Assembly (NCBI GenBank): GCA_023269675.1 | Contig: JAHFSX010000015.1 | Location: 62,001 to 126,000 of the forward strand | Length of the DNA: 64,000 nucleotides | Direction of reading: 5' to 3' | From: Verrucomicrobiota bacterium | GTDB lineage: Bacteria > Verrucomicrobiota > Kiritimatiellia > RFP12 > UBA1067 | Shown here: in pieces, positions 17,129 to 26,410 of the stretch | Position numbering within the stretch: position 1 is the first letter of the stretch | Layout of the letters: every line of letters starts with the position of its first letter | The notes under the pieces: generated by a model | The model's input: only the letters and a program-made list of their open reading frames with translations | Database searches by the model: none | Told to the model about the DNA's origin: nothing | Position numbers and translations under genes: made by a program

Positions 17129-18178
17129 ATGAAAGTTAAAAACTCTCTTTTTTTGGTGTTGGCCATCTGTGCGGTTTTGGGCGCCGGGTGCGGCAAGCAG
17201 GGGGCCCCGGAGGCCGGCGCGCAGAAGCCGGTGATCAAACTCTCGTACAGCGTGTTCTTCCCGCCGACGCACGTGCAGGCCAAGCTGGCGGCCGAGTGGG
17301 CCGCGGAGATCAAGCGGCGCACGGGCGGCCAGGTGCAGGTCACGGTGTTCTCGGGAGGTTCGCTGACCAAGGCCGACCAGTGCTATCAGGGCGTGGTGGA
17401 CGGCGTGTCCGACATCGGCATGAGCGCCTTCGCCTACACGCGCGGCCGTTTTCCTCTGCTGGAAGGGCTGGACCTGCCGGCCGGATATCCCGACGGCGTC
17501 GCCGCGACGCGCATCGCGAACGACCTGGCCGCGAAGTACATGCCCGCCGAGGTGCAGGATGTGAAGCTGCTCTACGTGCATGCGCACGGGCCGGGGATCC
17601 TGGCCTCGAAAAGGCCGGTGGCGACGCTGGCTGACATGAAGGGCCTCAAGGTCCGCGCCACGGGATTCTGCTCGAAGGTGGTCGAGTGCCTCGGCGGCTC
17701 GCCGGTCAGCATGCCGCAGGGCGAGACGTACGAGTCGCTCCAGAAGGGCGTGGTCGACGCCACCTTCTGTCCGGCCGAGACGCTCAAGGGCTGGAAACAG
17801 GGCGAGGTCATCAACTGCCTGACCGACTGCAAGTGCATCGGTTACACGACCGCCTTCTTTGTGGCGATGAACAAGGAGAAGTGGGAGCAGCTGCCCGCCG
17901 ACGTCCAGAAGACCATCGCGGCGGTGAACGCCGAGTGGGTCGTCAAGCACGGCCAGGCGTGGAACGACGCGGACGCCGAGGGCCTCGCCTTTATCCAGGG
18001 GCTGAAACGGGATGTGATCCCGCTGTCCGTTTCCGAGCAGGCCGTGTGGGTGGCGAAAGTGGCCCCCTTGCTGCAGGAGTATGCGGCGCGCGCGGCGCAG
18101 AAGAATCTGCCCGGCGAGGCGTTCCTGAAAGATCTGCAGGCCGCGGTTGCCGCCGCGCGCGCAACGCAGGGCAAGTGA
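17129..18178 (+). CDS. TRAP transporter solute-binding protein (DctP family)
   Basis: A 349-residue periplasmic binding component for organic-acid uptake. The start is ATG 17129, giving [20 protein letters not shown] followed by C21; this is a lipoprotein-like leader although the lipobox is imperfect. Family features include [59 protein letters not shown] and the conserved Arg in this last motif that usually contacts the ligand carboxylate. It is followed directly by the Q and M membrane subunits. The ligand cannot be read from sequence. Confidence 0.93.
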   Translation: MKVKNSLFLVLAICAVLGAGCGKQGAPEAGAQKPVIKLSYSVFFPPTHVQAKLAAEWAAEIKRRTGGQVQVTVFSGGSLTKADQCYQGVVDGVSDIGMSAFAYTRGRFPLLEGLDLPAGYPDGVAATRIANDLAAKYMPAEVQDVKLLYVHAHGPGILASKRPVATLADMKGLKVRATGFCSKVVECLGGSPVSMPQGETYESLQKGVVDATFCPAETLKGWKQGEVINCLTDCKCIGYTTAFFVAMNKEKWEQLPADVQKTIAAVNAEWVVKHGQAWNDADAEGLAFIQGLKRDVIPLSVSEQAVWVAKVAPLLQEYAARAAQKNLPGEAFLKDLQAAVAAARATQGK

Positions 18179-18183
18179 GGATC

Positions 18184-18693
18184 ATGTACGCGCCTGTCAA
18201 AAAACCGCTGGGCCCTTTCTGGCACGCCGTCCTGTGCCTGGTCTGGGGCATGACCTTCATCTCTTGTGCCGGCCTGTTCGCGATGGTTCTCATCACGTGC
18301 GGCGACGTGGCCCTGCGGACGGCCGGGTACCCGGTGCCGGGTTCGTACGACATCGTGCGCGTCGTCGGGGCGATCACCATCGCCTGCTCGCTGCCGCTGA
18401 CGACGGCGATGAAAGGCCATGTGGCGATCGAGTACTTCTTCCAGAAGCTGAACCGCGCCGGCCGCCTCGCGGTGGACTCGCTGATGCGGCTGATCATGAT
18501 CGGGGTGTTCCTGTTTGCCGCCTACGAATGTGTGGGATATGGCGTCCGCTTCCTGCATAACAGCGAGGTCACCAGCACGATCGAGTTGCCGGTCTTCTGG
18601 GTGCCGTGGGTCATGGCGCTGGCGTTCGGCGTGACGGCGCTGGTGGTGGTGTTTCATCTGGTGTACCCCGGACGGGAGATGGTCAAGTCATGA
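18184..18693 (+). CDS. TRAP transporter small membrane subunit (DctQ family)
   Basis: A 169-residue protein with four predicted TM segments (for example WHAVLCLVWGMTFISCAGLF and LMRLIMIGVFLFAAYECVGY). The Q-subunit hallmark is VVGAITIACSLPLTTAMKGH with VAIEYFF. ATG 18184 lies five bases after the binding-protein stop, and the 3' end overlaps dctM as ATGA. Confidence 0.92.
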   Translation: MYAPVKKPLGPFWHAVLCLVWGMTFISCAGLFAMVLITCGDVALRTAGYPVPGSYDIVRVVGAITIACSLPLTTAMKGHVAIEYFFQKLNRAGRLAVDSLMRLIMIGVFLFAAYECVGYGVRFLHNSEVTSTIELPVFWVPWVMALAFGVTALVVVFHLVYPGREMVKS

Positions 18694-19991
18694 CGCCTCT
18701 GCAAGTCGGAATTCTCGGCTGTGTCGCGCTGCTGTTCCTGCTGGTGTGCAGCCTGCCGGTCGCGATCGTGATGGGCGTGGTCGGCGTCGTGGGCTATGCG
18801 GCGGTGATCTCGAACAAGGCGGCGCTGTCGGTCCTGTCGGCGGATCTGTATGACACGTTCTCGAATTACAACCTGACGGTGATTCCGCTTTTCGTGTTCA
18901 TGGGTCAGGTGGCCTTCCACGCCGGGATCAGCGGCCGCCTGTTTGCGGCGGCGAACAGCTGGCTTTCGGGGCTGCGGGGCGGGCTGGCGATGGCGACGGT
19001 GGGCGCGTGCGCGGCGTTCGGCGCGATCTGCGGGTCGGGTCCGGCGACGGCGGCGACGATGGCGGCGGTGGCGCTGCCCGAGATGAAGAAGTTCAAGTAC
19101 GATGACGCGCTGGCGAGCGGCACGGTCGCGGCGGGCGGCAGCCTCGGCATGTTGATCCCCCCGAGCGTGGTCTTCATCGTCTACGGCATCCTGACCGAAC
19201 AGTCGATCGGCAAGCTCTTCATCTCCGGCATCATTCCCGGCATTGTGGTGGCGCTGCTCTTCTGCGCGGTGATCAGCATCCAGTGCCATCTGAACCCCGC
19301 GCTGGCGCCGGCGGCGGTCCGGATCGCCTGGCGCGTGCGCTTCACCTCGCTGCTGGGCGTCATCGAGACGCTGGTCCTCTTCGCGTTTGTGATGGGCGGG
19401 ATGTTTGCGGGCTGGTTCACGCCGACCGAGGGCGCGGCCGTGGGCGCGGCGGGCAGCGTGGCGATCGCGGCGGCGGGGCGGAACTGCTCGTTCAAGATGC
19501 TGTGGCAGGCCGCGCACGAGACGATCCGCACCTCCTGCATGGTGATGGTGATCGTGGCGGGCGCGACCATGTTCGGGCACTTCCTGGCGATCACCGGCGT
19601 GCCGACCGAGTTCGCGGGCTGGCTGGCGGCGCTGCCCGTGCCGCCCTGGATGATCATCGTGATGATCATCATCTTCTATCTGGTCGCCGGCTGCTTCATT
19701 GACGCGCTCGCGCTCATTCTGCTGACGATCCCGATTTTCTATCCTGTGATCCAGGGGCTGGGCTATAATGGCATCTGGTTCGGCGTGATCATCGTGCTGG
19801 TCACGCAGATGGGCGTGATCACCCCGCCGGTGGGGGTGAACGCGTATGTGGTGAGCGGCATTGACCGGAGCATCCCGTTGCAGACGGTGTTCCGCGGCTC
19901 GCTGCCGTTCCTGCTGGCGCTGTTTGTGGCGTGCGGGTTGCTGATGGCCTTTCCGCAATTGGCGACCTGGCTGCCGCAGATTGTGAAGTGA
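18690..19991 (+). CDS. TRAP transporter large membrane subunit (DctM family)
   Basis: A 433-residue ion-coupled permease of the TRAP system, about 11-12 TM segments. Characteristic stretches are FVFMGQVAFHAGISGRLF, AFGAICGSGPATAATMAAVA, ALASGTVAAGGSLGMLIPPS and the C-terminal GVITPPVGVNAYVVSGI. Translation is coupled to dctQ by the ATGA overlap. These transporters normally use an Na+ gradient, which fits the N-ATPase encoded 20 kb away (inference). Confidence 0.94.
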   Translation: MTPLQVGILGCVALLFLLVCSLPVAIVMGVVGVVGYAAVISNKAALSVLSADLYDTFSNYNLTVIPLFVFMGQVAFHAGISGRLFAAANSWLSGLRGGLAMATVGACAAFGAICGSGPATAATMAAVALPEMKKFKYDDALASGTVAAGGSLGMLIPPSVVFIVYGILTEQSIGKLFISGIIPGIVVALLFCAVISIQCHLNPALAPAAVRIAWRVRFTSLLGVIETLVLFAFVMGGMFAGWFTPTEGAAVGAAGSVAIAAAGRNCSFKMLWQAAHETIRTSCMVMVIVAGATMFGHFLAITGVPTEFAGWLAALPVPPWMIIVMIIIFYLVAGCFIDALALILLTIPIFYPVIQGLGYNGIWFGVIIVLVTQMGVITPPVGVNAYVVSGIDRSIPLQTVFRGSLPFLLALFVACGLLMAFPQLATWLPQIVK

Positions 19992-20008
19992 TCCGAGAGG
20001 AGGACGGC

Positions 20009-20542
20009 ATGAACGAGTCGGGATTGCGGTACGGGCATTACCGGAAGATTCTGTTTTGCACGGATTTCTCCGAGAACGCGGAGTTCGCGTTTGATTTCGC
20101 GGTGGACGCGGCGATCCGCAACACCGGGTGCACGCTCTATCTGTTTCATGTGATCCCCGAGCCGGACGCGCAGTTCTGGAAGGGTTACATCTACGAGGTC
20201 GGCGACATGGACGCCAAGGCGCGCGCCGACATCGACCAAGCCATCGACACCCGGTACCGGCCGCGGGTGCCGGCCGGCGTGAACTTCCAGGTGGAGATGA
20301 GCATCGGCGAGGCGGCGCGGATGATCCTCGACTTCGCGGCGGAGCGGGACGTGGACCTGATCATCCTCGGCCGTCAGGGACGCGGGGCCCTCACGCAGTG
20401 GCTGCTGGGCAACGTGGCCGGCAAGGTCGCGCGCAAGTGCACCTGCCCGGTGCTGGTGGTTCCGCTGGCTTTCAAGGCGAAACATCAGGTATCGCTGGCG
20501 GCTGAAAGTCCGGCGTCACCGGCGGCTGAAAATCCTGCGTGA
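20009..20542 (+). CDS. Universal stress protein (UspA family)
   Basis: A 177-residue protein. The UspA alpha/beta fold starts KILFCTDFSENAEFAFDFAV, and the ATP-binding signature is IILGRQGRGALTQWLLGNVA, followed by CPVLVVP. It sits 17 bases after dctM; usp genes often accompany TRAP operons. ATG 20009 has GAGAGGAGG upstream. The last ~25 residues (AAESPASPAAENPA) extend past the normal UspA end and are encoded opposite the tail of the convergent gene. Confidence 0.9.
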   Translation: MNESGLRYGHYRKILFCTDFSENAEFAFDFAVDAAIRNTGCTLYLFHVIPEPDAQFWKGYIYEVGDMDAKARADIDQAIDTRYRPRVPAGVNFQVEMSIGEAARMILDFAAERDVDLIILGRQGRGALTQWLLGNVAGKVARKCTCPVLVVPLAFKAKHQVSLAAESPASPAAENPA

Positions 20543-22601
20543 GGGTGGCGAGGTCGGGCGTGCCGACGAAGTCGCGGTCGGAGGCGTAGCGGTAGGTGAC
20601 CTCCAGATTGTCGTCCATCTCGGCGAGGTCGGGAAGGCCTTCATTGGTTTCGTCCACCCTGATTTTACGGGGCAGGTAACGCACCACATGCGCCCGCGTG
20701 GCGCGCCCTGAAGCGTCGGTGGCCACGATGCGGTGGCCGTAAGACGTGAACTCCTCGGTGTCCCGGCCGCGCGCGCGGCGCCAGCCGGTCAGGCGCCCCT
20801 GCGCGTCATACTGGTAGGTGTCTTTCCAGTTGCGCGTGTAGCTCATCAGCGGATCGGTGTAGCCGGCCTGCGGCCGGGTGTAGTCGATCGAGAGAATCCG
20901 CCCGTCCCCGGCGTAGACGCGCCGCTCGTTGCTCAGGAAGCAGAAGCTGATGAAGGAGGGCATCGAGAAGCCGGCGGGCGTTTCGGCGATCACGCCGATG
21001 TCCACGCGGGCGGTCATGATGCTCTGGCCGTTTCCGGCGGGCGTCGGGAACGGCTCGTGATGGGCGACGGTGACTTTCATCAGGGAGCTGTTGGTCGCGC
21101 ACGGGGCGAAGCTGATCTTGGAGGGGTCCCCCTGCAGCACCACCCAGTGCAGTTGGGCGTGCGTGTATTTGCATAGCGCCCGGATCTCAAGCGTGCGCGT
21201 GCGGGCGGCGCCGCGGAAGACGCGCGCGACCGCCAGCGTCGAGTCGAACTGCCGTTCGGAGCGCAGGATGTCGAAGAAGTCGCGGTCGGGGATCATCTGG
21301 GTCTCGCTCTGCACGCTTAGCAAGACCACGGGGGGGATGTCATTGGTCGTCAGGTCATGGGCCATCCGTACCAGCCGGGCGACGTCCAGGTTCGCCGCCT
21401 GGAACGCGGGCGGGTGGGCGAGGCCGGTGAGGTAGTCCTCGCGTTTCTGCACGGTGCGCTGCGAGGCGCGGAAAAACATCTGCAGCGTCGGCATCAGCAG
21501 CCCGTTGCGCGCGAGTGCGGCGCGCGTGTCTGGGCGCATGGCGGTCAGGGCGGCGGCGGCGGCTTCGACGAACGGGCGCTCGGCGTTGAGCGGGCCCGCG
21601 ACGGCCATGAAGTAAGGCACGTTGGCGGGGAAAAGGTCGCCGGTGCGCAGGTCGTAATCGCCGTAGGTCGGATAGAAGAAGAGCTGGCTGCCCAACAGGA
21701 AGACCGATTGGAGCGTGGTCTGGCGCGGGTCGCCGCAGACGGCCCGCGGCTGGCTGCGCCAGTAGGGCGAGTTCAGGTAGCCCATGGAGGAGTGGCCGAT
21801 GACGGGGATGAGCAGCTCGCCGTCCGGCGTGGCGAAGAGCGTGTTCGGCAGGCCGATGTTGAGCTGCCGGTCGGCCATCTCGCGCGCGTAGCCGAGGCGC
21901 ATCAGGCCGGGGTAGCGGGCGACGTCGAGCGGCTGGGTGTCGTTGTCGCGGTTCACGTAGAGCACGCCGGCCGCGCCGGCCGCGGTGCCTTCGCTGAGCC
22001 AGGCGCTGACCGCCGGGGCCTCGGGGCCGCGGTAGAGGGCGGCGGGGCTGGTGGGCGGGGGCTCGACGAAGGCCTGGAAAAGCCCCATCTGGAAGCTCCA
22101 CAGCGTGTTCGAGGAGGTCTGCAGCACGGTTTGCGCGGCATCGGGGCGGAGCGCCACGAGGCGGTTGGTGAAGGCGTTCGGGGCCGCGCGCAGCTCGGCC
22201 GCGCGTACGAGCCGCTCCTGGAAGCCGGGGGTGCCGCGGAGGGCGGCGAGGTCGGGGTCTTGGGCCAGGTGCTCCGTGTCGAGGAACCCGAGTCCGATCG
22301 CCCGGTCGAGTGCGGCGAGCGCCTCCCGCGTTTTGCCTTGCAGGGCGAGGGCGCAGGCCAGGTTATAGGCCCATAACTCATCGGAGGTGCCGAGTTCCAC
22401 GCCCTCGCGGCTGGCCGCCTCCATCGTGGCGTAGTCCTTCTTCTCATGCGCCGCGTCCATCAGGGCCAACAGCTGCAGGTGGCGAATGGAACGGCCGGGC
22501 ATGTCGAAGACGCTGGCGGCCGAGTATCCGGGCAGGACGGCGAGAAACAGCAGCACCAGAAACAACCGGACGGACGCGAAGGGGTGGCGTTTGTTTTTCA
22601 T
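20472..22601 (-). CDS. Secreted hypothetical protein with N-terminal TPR-like region
   Basis: 709 residues from the ATG at 22601 (MKNKRHPFASVRLFLVLLFL signal peptide); the frame runs open further upstream across the DUF167 gene but that part is not credible. Residues ~40-140 look TPR-like (AHEKKDYATMEAASREGVEL, YNLACALALQGKTREALAAL, LDRAIGLGFLDTEHLAQDPD). The rest shows no domain I recognise; its C-terminal third contains DAQGRLTGWRR, reminiscent of YD-type beta repeats. The last 23 codons (DFQPPVTPDFQPPAIPD) overlap the usp 3' end on the opposite strand. Confidence 0.7.
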   Translation of the reverse strand: MKNKRHPFASVRLFLVLLFLAVLPGYSAASVFDMPGRSIRHLQLLALMDAAHEKKDYATMEAASREGVELGTSDELWAYNLACALALQGKTREALAALDRAIGLGFLDTEHLAQDPDLAALRGTPGFQERLVRAAELRAAPNAFTNRLVALRPDAAQTVLQTSSNTLWSFQMGLFQAFVEPPPTSPAALYRGPEAPAVSAWLSEGTAAGAAGVLYVNRDNDTQPLDVARYPGLMRLGYAREMADRQLNIGLPNTLFATPDGELLIPVIGHSSMGYLNSPYWRSQPRAVCGDPRQTTLQSVFLLGSQLFFYPTYGDYDLRTGDLFPANVPYFMAVAGPLNAERPFVEAAAAALTAMRPDTRAALARNGLLMPTLQMFFRASQRTVQKREDYLTGLAHPPAFQAANLDVARLVRMAHDLTTNDIPPVVLLSVQSETQMIPDRDFFDILRSERQFDSTLAVARVFRGAARTRTLEIRALCKYTHAQLHWVVLQGDPSKISFAPCATNSSLMKVTVAHHEPFPTPAGNGQSIMTARVDIGVIAETPAGFSMPSFISFCFLSNERRVYAGDGRILSIDYTRPQAGYTDPLMSYTRNWKDTYQYDAQGRLTGWRRARGRDTEEFTSYGHRIVATDASGRATRAHVVRYLPRKIRVDETNEGLPDLAEMDDNLEVTYRYASDRDFVGTPDLATLTQDFQPPVTPDFQPPAIPDVSP

Positions 22602-22606
22602 GGTGG

Positions 22607-22894
22607 TTAAAGGGTCAGGTGTGAGGTGACGGTCTCGGCGGTGACGCCGTGGAGTTTGACGCGTTTCAGGCGCGAGGTGTCGCCGGTGAGGATCTCGACG
22701 GAGCGTTTCGGGATGCCGAACGTCTTGGCGAACAGCGCGGCGAGGGCCGCGTTGGCCTTGCCGTCCACCGGCGGGGCCTGGAGGCGCACGCGCAGCCACT
22801 CGGGGTCGGCGCCCGCGATCTCGGATTTGGAGGCGCGCGGGGTGGCTTTGACGACCAGGATGCAGCCGTCTTTTGTGGAAAGTAGCCAGTTCAT
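22607..22894 (-). CDS. DUF167/YggU family protein
   Basis: A 95-residue protein of the YggU family. VKATPRASKSEIAG, LRVRLQAPPVDGKANAALAA and VEILTGDTSRLKRVKLHG are its signature blocks. Molecular function is unknown. Five bases separate it from the downstream secreted protein. YggU genes often follow YggT-family genes, and a YggT-like gene is 182 bases upstream here. Confidence 0.92.
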   Translation of the reverse strand: MNWLLSTKDGCILVVKATPRASKSEIAGADPEWLRVRLQAPPVDGKANAALAALFAKTFGIPKRSVEILTGDTSRLKRVKLHGVTAETVTSHLTL

Positions 22895-23076
22895 GGGTGA
22901 GAAAGGGTGGGGCTGTGAAGGTGTTTAGACGGTTAGACTTCTAAGTTGGGAAATCAACACGCTCCCTACGTTCTTCGCACGCATCGTTGAGTGAGGCTGT
23001 TCCCGGCGCGCAACTGTCTTTTTCCCATCCCAATAGCCGAGCCGCCTAATCCGCCAAACACCTGTGCGGGCTCACC

Positions 23077-23982
23077 TCAGTTGAACAGGGGCAGGTGGAT
23101 GAGGTTGAACAGTCCGAGGCAGATGCTGTTGTACATCATGTCCACGACAAAGAAGAAGATCAGCGGCGTGAAATCGAAGCCCAGTCCGCCGACCCGGTTG
23201 CGCGCGAAACGGCCCAGCAGCAGCTCGACCCCTTCGCTGCAGATGATCACCGCGGCTTGCGCCCGCAGCACCGCCGCGGCGAGATTGCCGAGGATGAGGA
23301 TGAAGAGCGCCCGCGTGAGCATCGAGAGGCCGTCGGCGAACGAGAGCGCGGCCAGCCATCCGGTCTTCAGGAGCTGCGCCAGGAGCGGGCCTTCCAAGAA
23401 GGGCGAAACGGCCACCGTTTTGGCGCTTTCCGTGATCTGGCTGATCGTGCTCAGGGTGCCGGTGCGCGAGACGGTGAAGGCCAGGGCGGCGTGCAGCGCC
23501 AGCAGGACGACCGGTTGCGCGAGCAGCGGCAGGCGCGAGAAGGGGCGCGCGAAAAAGGCGAAAGCTTCGGCGGCGCGGGTGGTCCGGGCCGACGGCGTGA
23601 TGAGCCGCACCAGCAGGTAGACCGTCCAGAGCTTGAGCAGAAACGCCGCAAAGTGGAGGAGGCTGAAGAGCAGCAGCGGCGGGATCTGGTCGCCGACGGC
23701 CAGGGGCGAGAAGTGGAAGAAAGTGCCGAGCTTGATGGTCCAGGTCGCCTGCAGCCGCAAGACAAGGATCGTCTTGAAGACAATGCCAAAGATCAGCAGC
23801 CCCGCGGCGGCGGCCTGCTCCGGCAGGTAGAGCACCGGGCGCAGAAAGGCGAGGACGGAATCGGTGATTTTGATCGTGCCCGACAGGAACGGGTTGAAGT
23901 AGAACTCCTTGTCGGGAGCCGACCAGAGCCGGATCCAGAAGAGCAGCAACAGGATGTTGAACGAGAAAATCAAATAGTCCAT
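23077..23982 (-). CDS. YggT-family integral membrane protein
   Basis: A 301-residue, strongly hydrophobic protein with about six TM segments and two YggT-like halves (about residues 1-110 and 190-301). The first half starts MDYLIFSFNILLLLFWIRLW; the second ends FDFTPLIFFFVVDMMYNSIC. FDFTPLI matches the D-[FL]-[ST]-P YggT motif. The family is linked to osmotic tolerance or cell-envelope organisation. The paired DUF167 gene downstream supports the call. Confidence 0.8.
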   Translation of the reverse strand: MDYLIFSFNILLLLFWIRLWSAPDKEFYFNPFLSGTIKITDSVLAFLRPVLYLPEQAAAAGLLIFGIVFKTILVLRLQATWTIKLGTFFHFSPLAVGDQIPPLLLFSLLHFAAFLLKLWTVYLLVRLITPSARTTRAAEAFAFFARPFSRLPLLAQPVVLLALHAALAFTVSRTGTLSTISQITESAKTVAVSPFLEGPLLAQLLKTGWLAALSFADGLSMLTRALFILILGNLAAAVLRAQAAVIICSEGVELLLGRFARNRVGGLGFDFTPLIFFFVVDMMYNSICLGLFNLIHLPLFN

Positions 23983-24136
23983 GGCGATTCCGTTTTGAAG
24001 ATAGCCGTAGGATAAGGGTAAACAGGGGGTTCATCAAGGGGAAAGGCGGAAGGAAAAGGCCGAAGGCCGAAGGATCGGCGCTGGACGAGGAATCGGTTGC
24101 CGGGAATGGCTTGTCGCCAAGCGGACGAGGCCGTGA

Positions 24137-24142
24137 TATAAT
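24137..24142 (+). promoter_or_regulatory. Candidate -10 box upstream of the glucan phosphorylase
   Basis: A perfect TATAAT lies 119 bases before the glgP start, with a weak TTGTCG at 24111 (20-base spacer). The 23983-24260 gap separates divergent genes; besides this it holds purine-rich GGAAGG/GGCCGAAGG runs and a GC-rich leader with no recognisable riboswitch. Confidence 0.4.
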
Positions 24143-24260
24143 GCGTGCCGTATAGAGCGGGTTATGTGGGCGCGGGACAGGACATCCGGCCCGCCAGCTA
24201 GAGTTCCCCAAGTTGTTATGAAGCATGGGCGCCGTAGGGTGCGCCGCCACGGGGGTCAAC

Positions 24261-25958
24261 ATGGCCGTTGAAAGATCGGTTGCCTATTTTTCCATGGAAA
24301 TCGCTTTGTCACCCGATCTGCCGACGTATAGCGGCGGCCTGGGGATGCTGGCGGGCGACACCATCCGTGCGGCGGCCGACCGCGGCCTGCCGATGGTCGC
24401 GGTCACTTTGCTCTACCGCAAAGGCTACTTTTTCCAGCAGCTCGACGCCGGCGGAGGGCAGAGCGAGCAGCCCGTCGAATGGGTGGTCGATGATTTTCTC
24501 ACTGAGCTGCCGCAGCGGGCCTCCGTCATCATCGAAAGCCGGACCGTCTATATCCGCGCCTGGCAGTACGACGTGGGGGGCACGGACGGCGGACCGGTGC
24601 CGGTTATCCTGTTGGATACCGACCTTCCCGAAAACAGCGAGTGGGACCGTCACCTGACGGATTATCTTTACGGCGGCGACGCCTGGCTGCGGCTGTGCCA
24701 GGAGATCGTGCTGGGCGTCGGCGGTGTGCGGCTGTTGCGGGCGCTGGGGCATCGGCAGATCAAGCGGTTTCACATGAACGAGGGCCATGCCAGCCTCCTG
24801 ACGCTGGAACTGCTGCATGAGGAGGCCAAAAAGGCGGGACGCGCCGCTTTCAATCAAGCCGACGTGGAGGCCGTGCGCAGTCTCTGCGTCTTCACGACGC
24901 ATACGCCCGTGCCGGCCGGCCACGACCAGTTCCCCTTGGAGTTCCTCAGTCGCGCCCTCGGTTCTGGCGAACTCGATGCCATGAAGGAGGCCTTCTGTTG
25001 CGAGGGGTTGCTGAACATGACCTACCTCGCGCTTAATCTCAGCCATTACGTCAACGGTGTCGCCAAGAAGCACGCCGAGGTTTCCCAGCACATGTTCGCC
25101 CAGTACCGCATCGACGCCGTCACCAACGGCGTGCATCCGGCCACGTGGGCCTGCCCCTCCATCCAGGCGCTGTTCGACCGCCACATCCCGGGCTGGCGCA
25201 GCGACAGTTTCATGTTGCGTTACGCGCTCAGCATCCCCCCCCTGGAGGTGTGGGACGCCCACCAGCAGGCCAAACGCCGGCTCATCGAGCACGTGAACGC
25301 GCAGACCAACGCGGGACTGGACCACGATCACTTCACGGTCTGTTTCGCACGCCGCGTGGCTACCTATAAGCGGGCGGACCTGATCTTTCAGGATCTGCGG
25401 CGGCTCCGGGAGATCGCCGCCAAAGCCGGTCCGTTCCAAATCGTCTACGCCGGCAAAGCCCATCCGCGCGACGCGGAGGGGAAAGAGATCATCAAGCGCA
25501 TTTTTCAGGCGCGCGACGCGCTGCGCGGACAGGTCAAGGTCGCTTACCTGCCGAATTACGACTGGGAGCAGGCTCGCCTGATGGTCGCCGGGGCGGACGT
25601 GTGGCTCAACACGCCGCAGCCGCCGCTCGAGGCCTCGGGCACGAGCGGCATGAAGGCCGCCGTCAACGGCGTGCCCAGCCTGAGCACGCTGGACGGATGG
25701 TGGATCGAGGGCTACATCGGGGACACCACCGGCTGGGCCATCGGCGAGCGCTGCGACCTGCCGCCGGCCGGACAGGACCGCGCCGACTGTGACGCCGCCT
25801 CCCTTTATGACCAGCTGGAACAGGTCGTGATTCCCGCGTTCTACAAGAACCGCGGGCACTATCTGGATATCATGCGCCACGCCATGGCGTTGAACGGCTC
25901 GTTTTTCAACACCCACCGGATGCTGCTGCAATACGTCCTGAAGGCCTATTTCGAGTGA
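24261..25958 (+). CDS. glgP: Alpha-glucan phosphorylase, short form (GT35)
   Basis: A 565-residue PLP-dependent enzyme that releases glucose-1-phosphate from glycogen or maltodextrin. It belongs to the short phosphorylase group (E. coli GlgP is ~815). Motifs: [66 protein letters not shown], and the PLP lysine in [20 protein letters not shown]. The internal ATG at 24261 ([11 protein letters not shown]) is preferred over an upstream in-frame ATG at 24225. No other glycogen gene is present in the window. Confidence 0.93.
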   Translation: MAVERSVAYFSMEIALSPDLPTYSGGLGMLAGDTIRAAADRGLPMVAVTLLYRKGYFFQQLDAGGGQSEQPVEWVVDDFLTELPQRASVIIESRTVYIRAWQYDVGGTDGGPVPVILLDTDLPENSEWDRHLTDYLYGGDAWLRLCQEIVLGVGGVRLLRALGHRQIKRFHMNEGHASLLTLELLHEEAKKAGRAAFNQADVEAVRSLCVFTTHTPVPAGHDQFPLEFLSRALGSGELDAMKEAFCCEGLLNMTYLALNLSHYVNGVAKKHAEVSQHMFAQYRIDAVTNGVHPATWACPSIQALFDRHIPGWRSDSFMLRYALSIPPLEVWDAHQQAKRRLIEHVNAQTNAGLDHDHFTVCFARRVATYKRADLIFQDLRRLREIAAKAGPFQIVYAGKAHPRDAEGKEIIKRIFQARDALRGQVKVAYLPNYDWEQARLMVAGADVWLNTPQPPLEASGTSGMKAAVNGVPSLSTLDGWWIEGYIGDTTGWAIGERCDLPPAGQDRADCDAASLYDQLEQVVIPAFYKNRGHYLDIMRHAMALNGSFFNTHRMLLQYVLKAYFE

Positions 25959-25984
25959 GGCCCGTTGGCTCAGGGCGAGCGCGG

Positions 25985-26037
25985 CGGTTGACAGACCGGC
26001 AGACATTTGGTTATTATATCAAATGACAAAACGAAAT
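25985..26037 (+). promoter_or_regulatory. Promoter/operator of the first arsR
   Basis: TTGACA (25988-25993), 18-base spacer, TATTAT (26012-26017), then AACGAAAT (26030-26037) just before the start codon. CGGTTGAC at the -35 and the downstream CGAAAT recur at the same relative places in front of hgcA and the second arsR. The downstream box is a candidate ArsR operator. Confidence 0.7.
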
Positions 26038-26047
26038 CAGGTGGCCC

Positions 26048-26353
26048 ATGACGGATAGAGAGAAAGCGGTTCTGGCGGCGAAGACGAAAGTGCTCAAGGC
26101 GCTGGCGCATCCGGCCCGGCTGTGGATGGCGGAGCAGTTGGCGGGCGGCGAGCGCTGCGTGTGCGAACTGGTGGACGGCCTCGAGCTCGATTACTCGACG
26201 GTTTCCAAACACCTGCTGGTGCTGAAGAACGCGGGCGTGGTGGCGGACGACAAGCGCGGCAAGCAGGTGTTCTATTCCCTCAAGGTGCCGTGCGTGCTGA
26301 ACTTCATGCACTGCATCGAGTCGGTGGTCCAAGGGGAAGAGAAAGGCGTTTAG
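26048..26353 (+). CDS. ArsR-family metal(loid)-sensing repressor 1
   Basis: A 101-residue winged-helix repressor. The ALAHPARLWMAEQLAGGERC helix is followed by the metal-site motif CVCELV, and DYSTVSKHLLVLKNAG is the recognition helix. C-terminal Cys in KVPCVLNFMHC could add ligands. ArsR proteins of this kind dissociate from their operator on binding As(III), Sb(III), Hg(II) or Cd(II); the effector is not deducible. It is the first gene of the 12-kb island and probably regulates its own promoter. Confidence 0.93.
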   Translation: MTDREKAVLAAKTKVLKALAHPARLWMAEQLAGGERCVCELVDGLELDYSTVSKHLLVLKNAGVVADDKRGKQVFYSLKVPCVLNFMHCIESVVQGEEKGV

Positions 26354-26410
26354 CCGGTTGGCGGGTGGGCGGTTAGACAGGCACACTGACCCGGAAAGGA
26401 CAACGGCACA

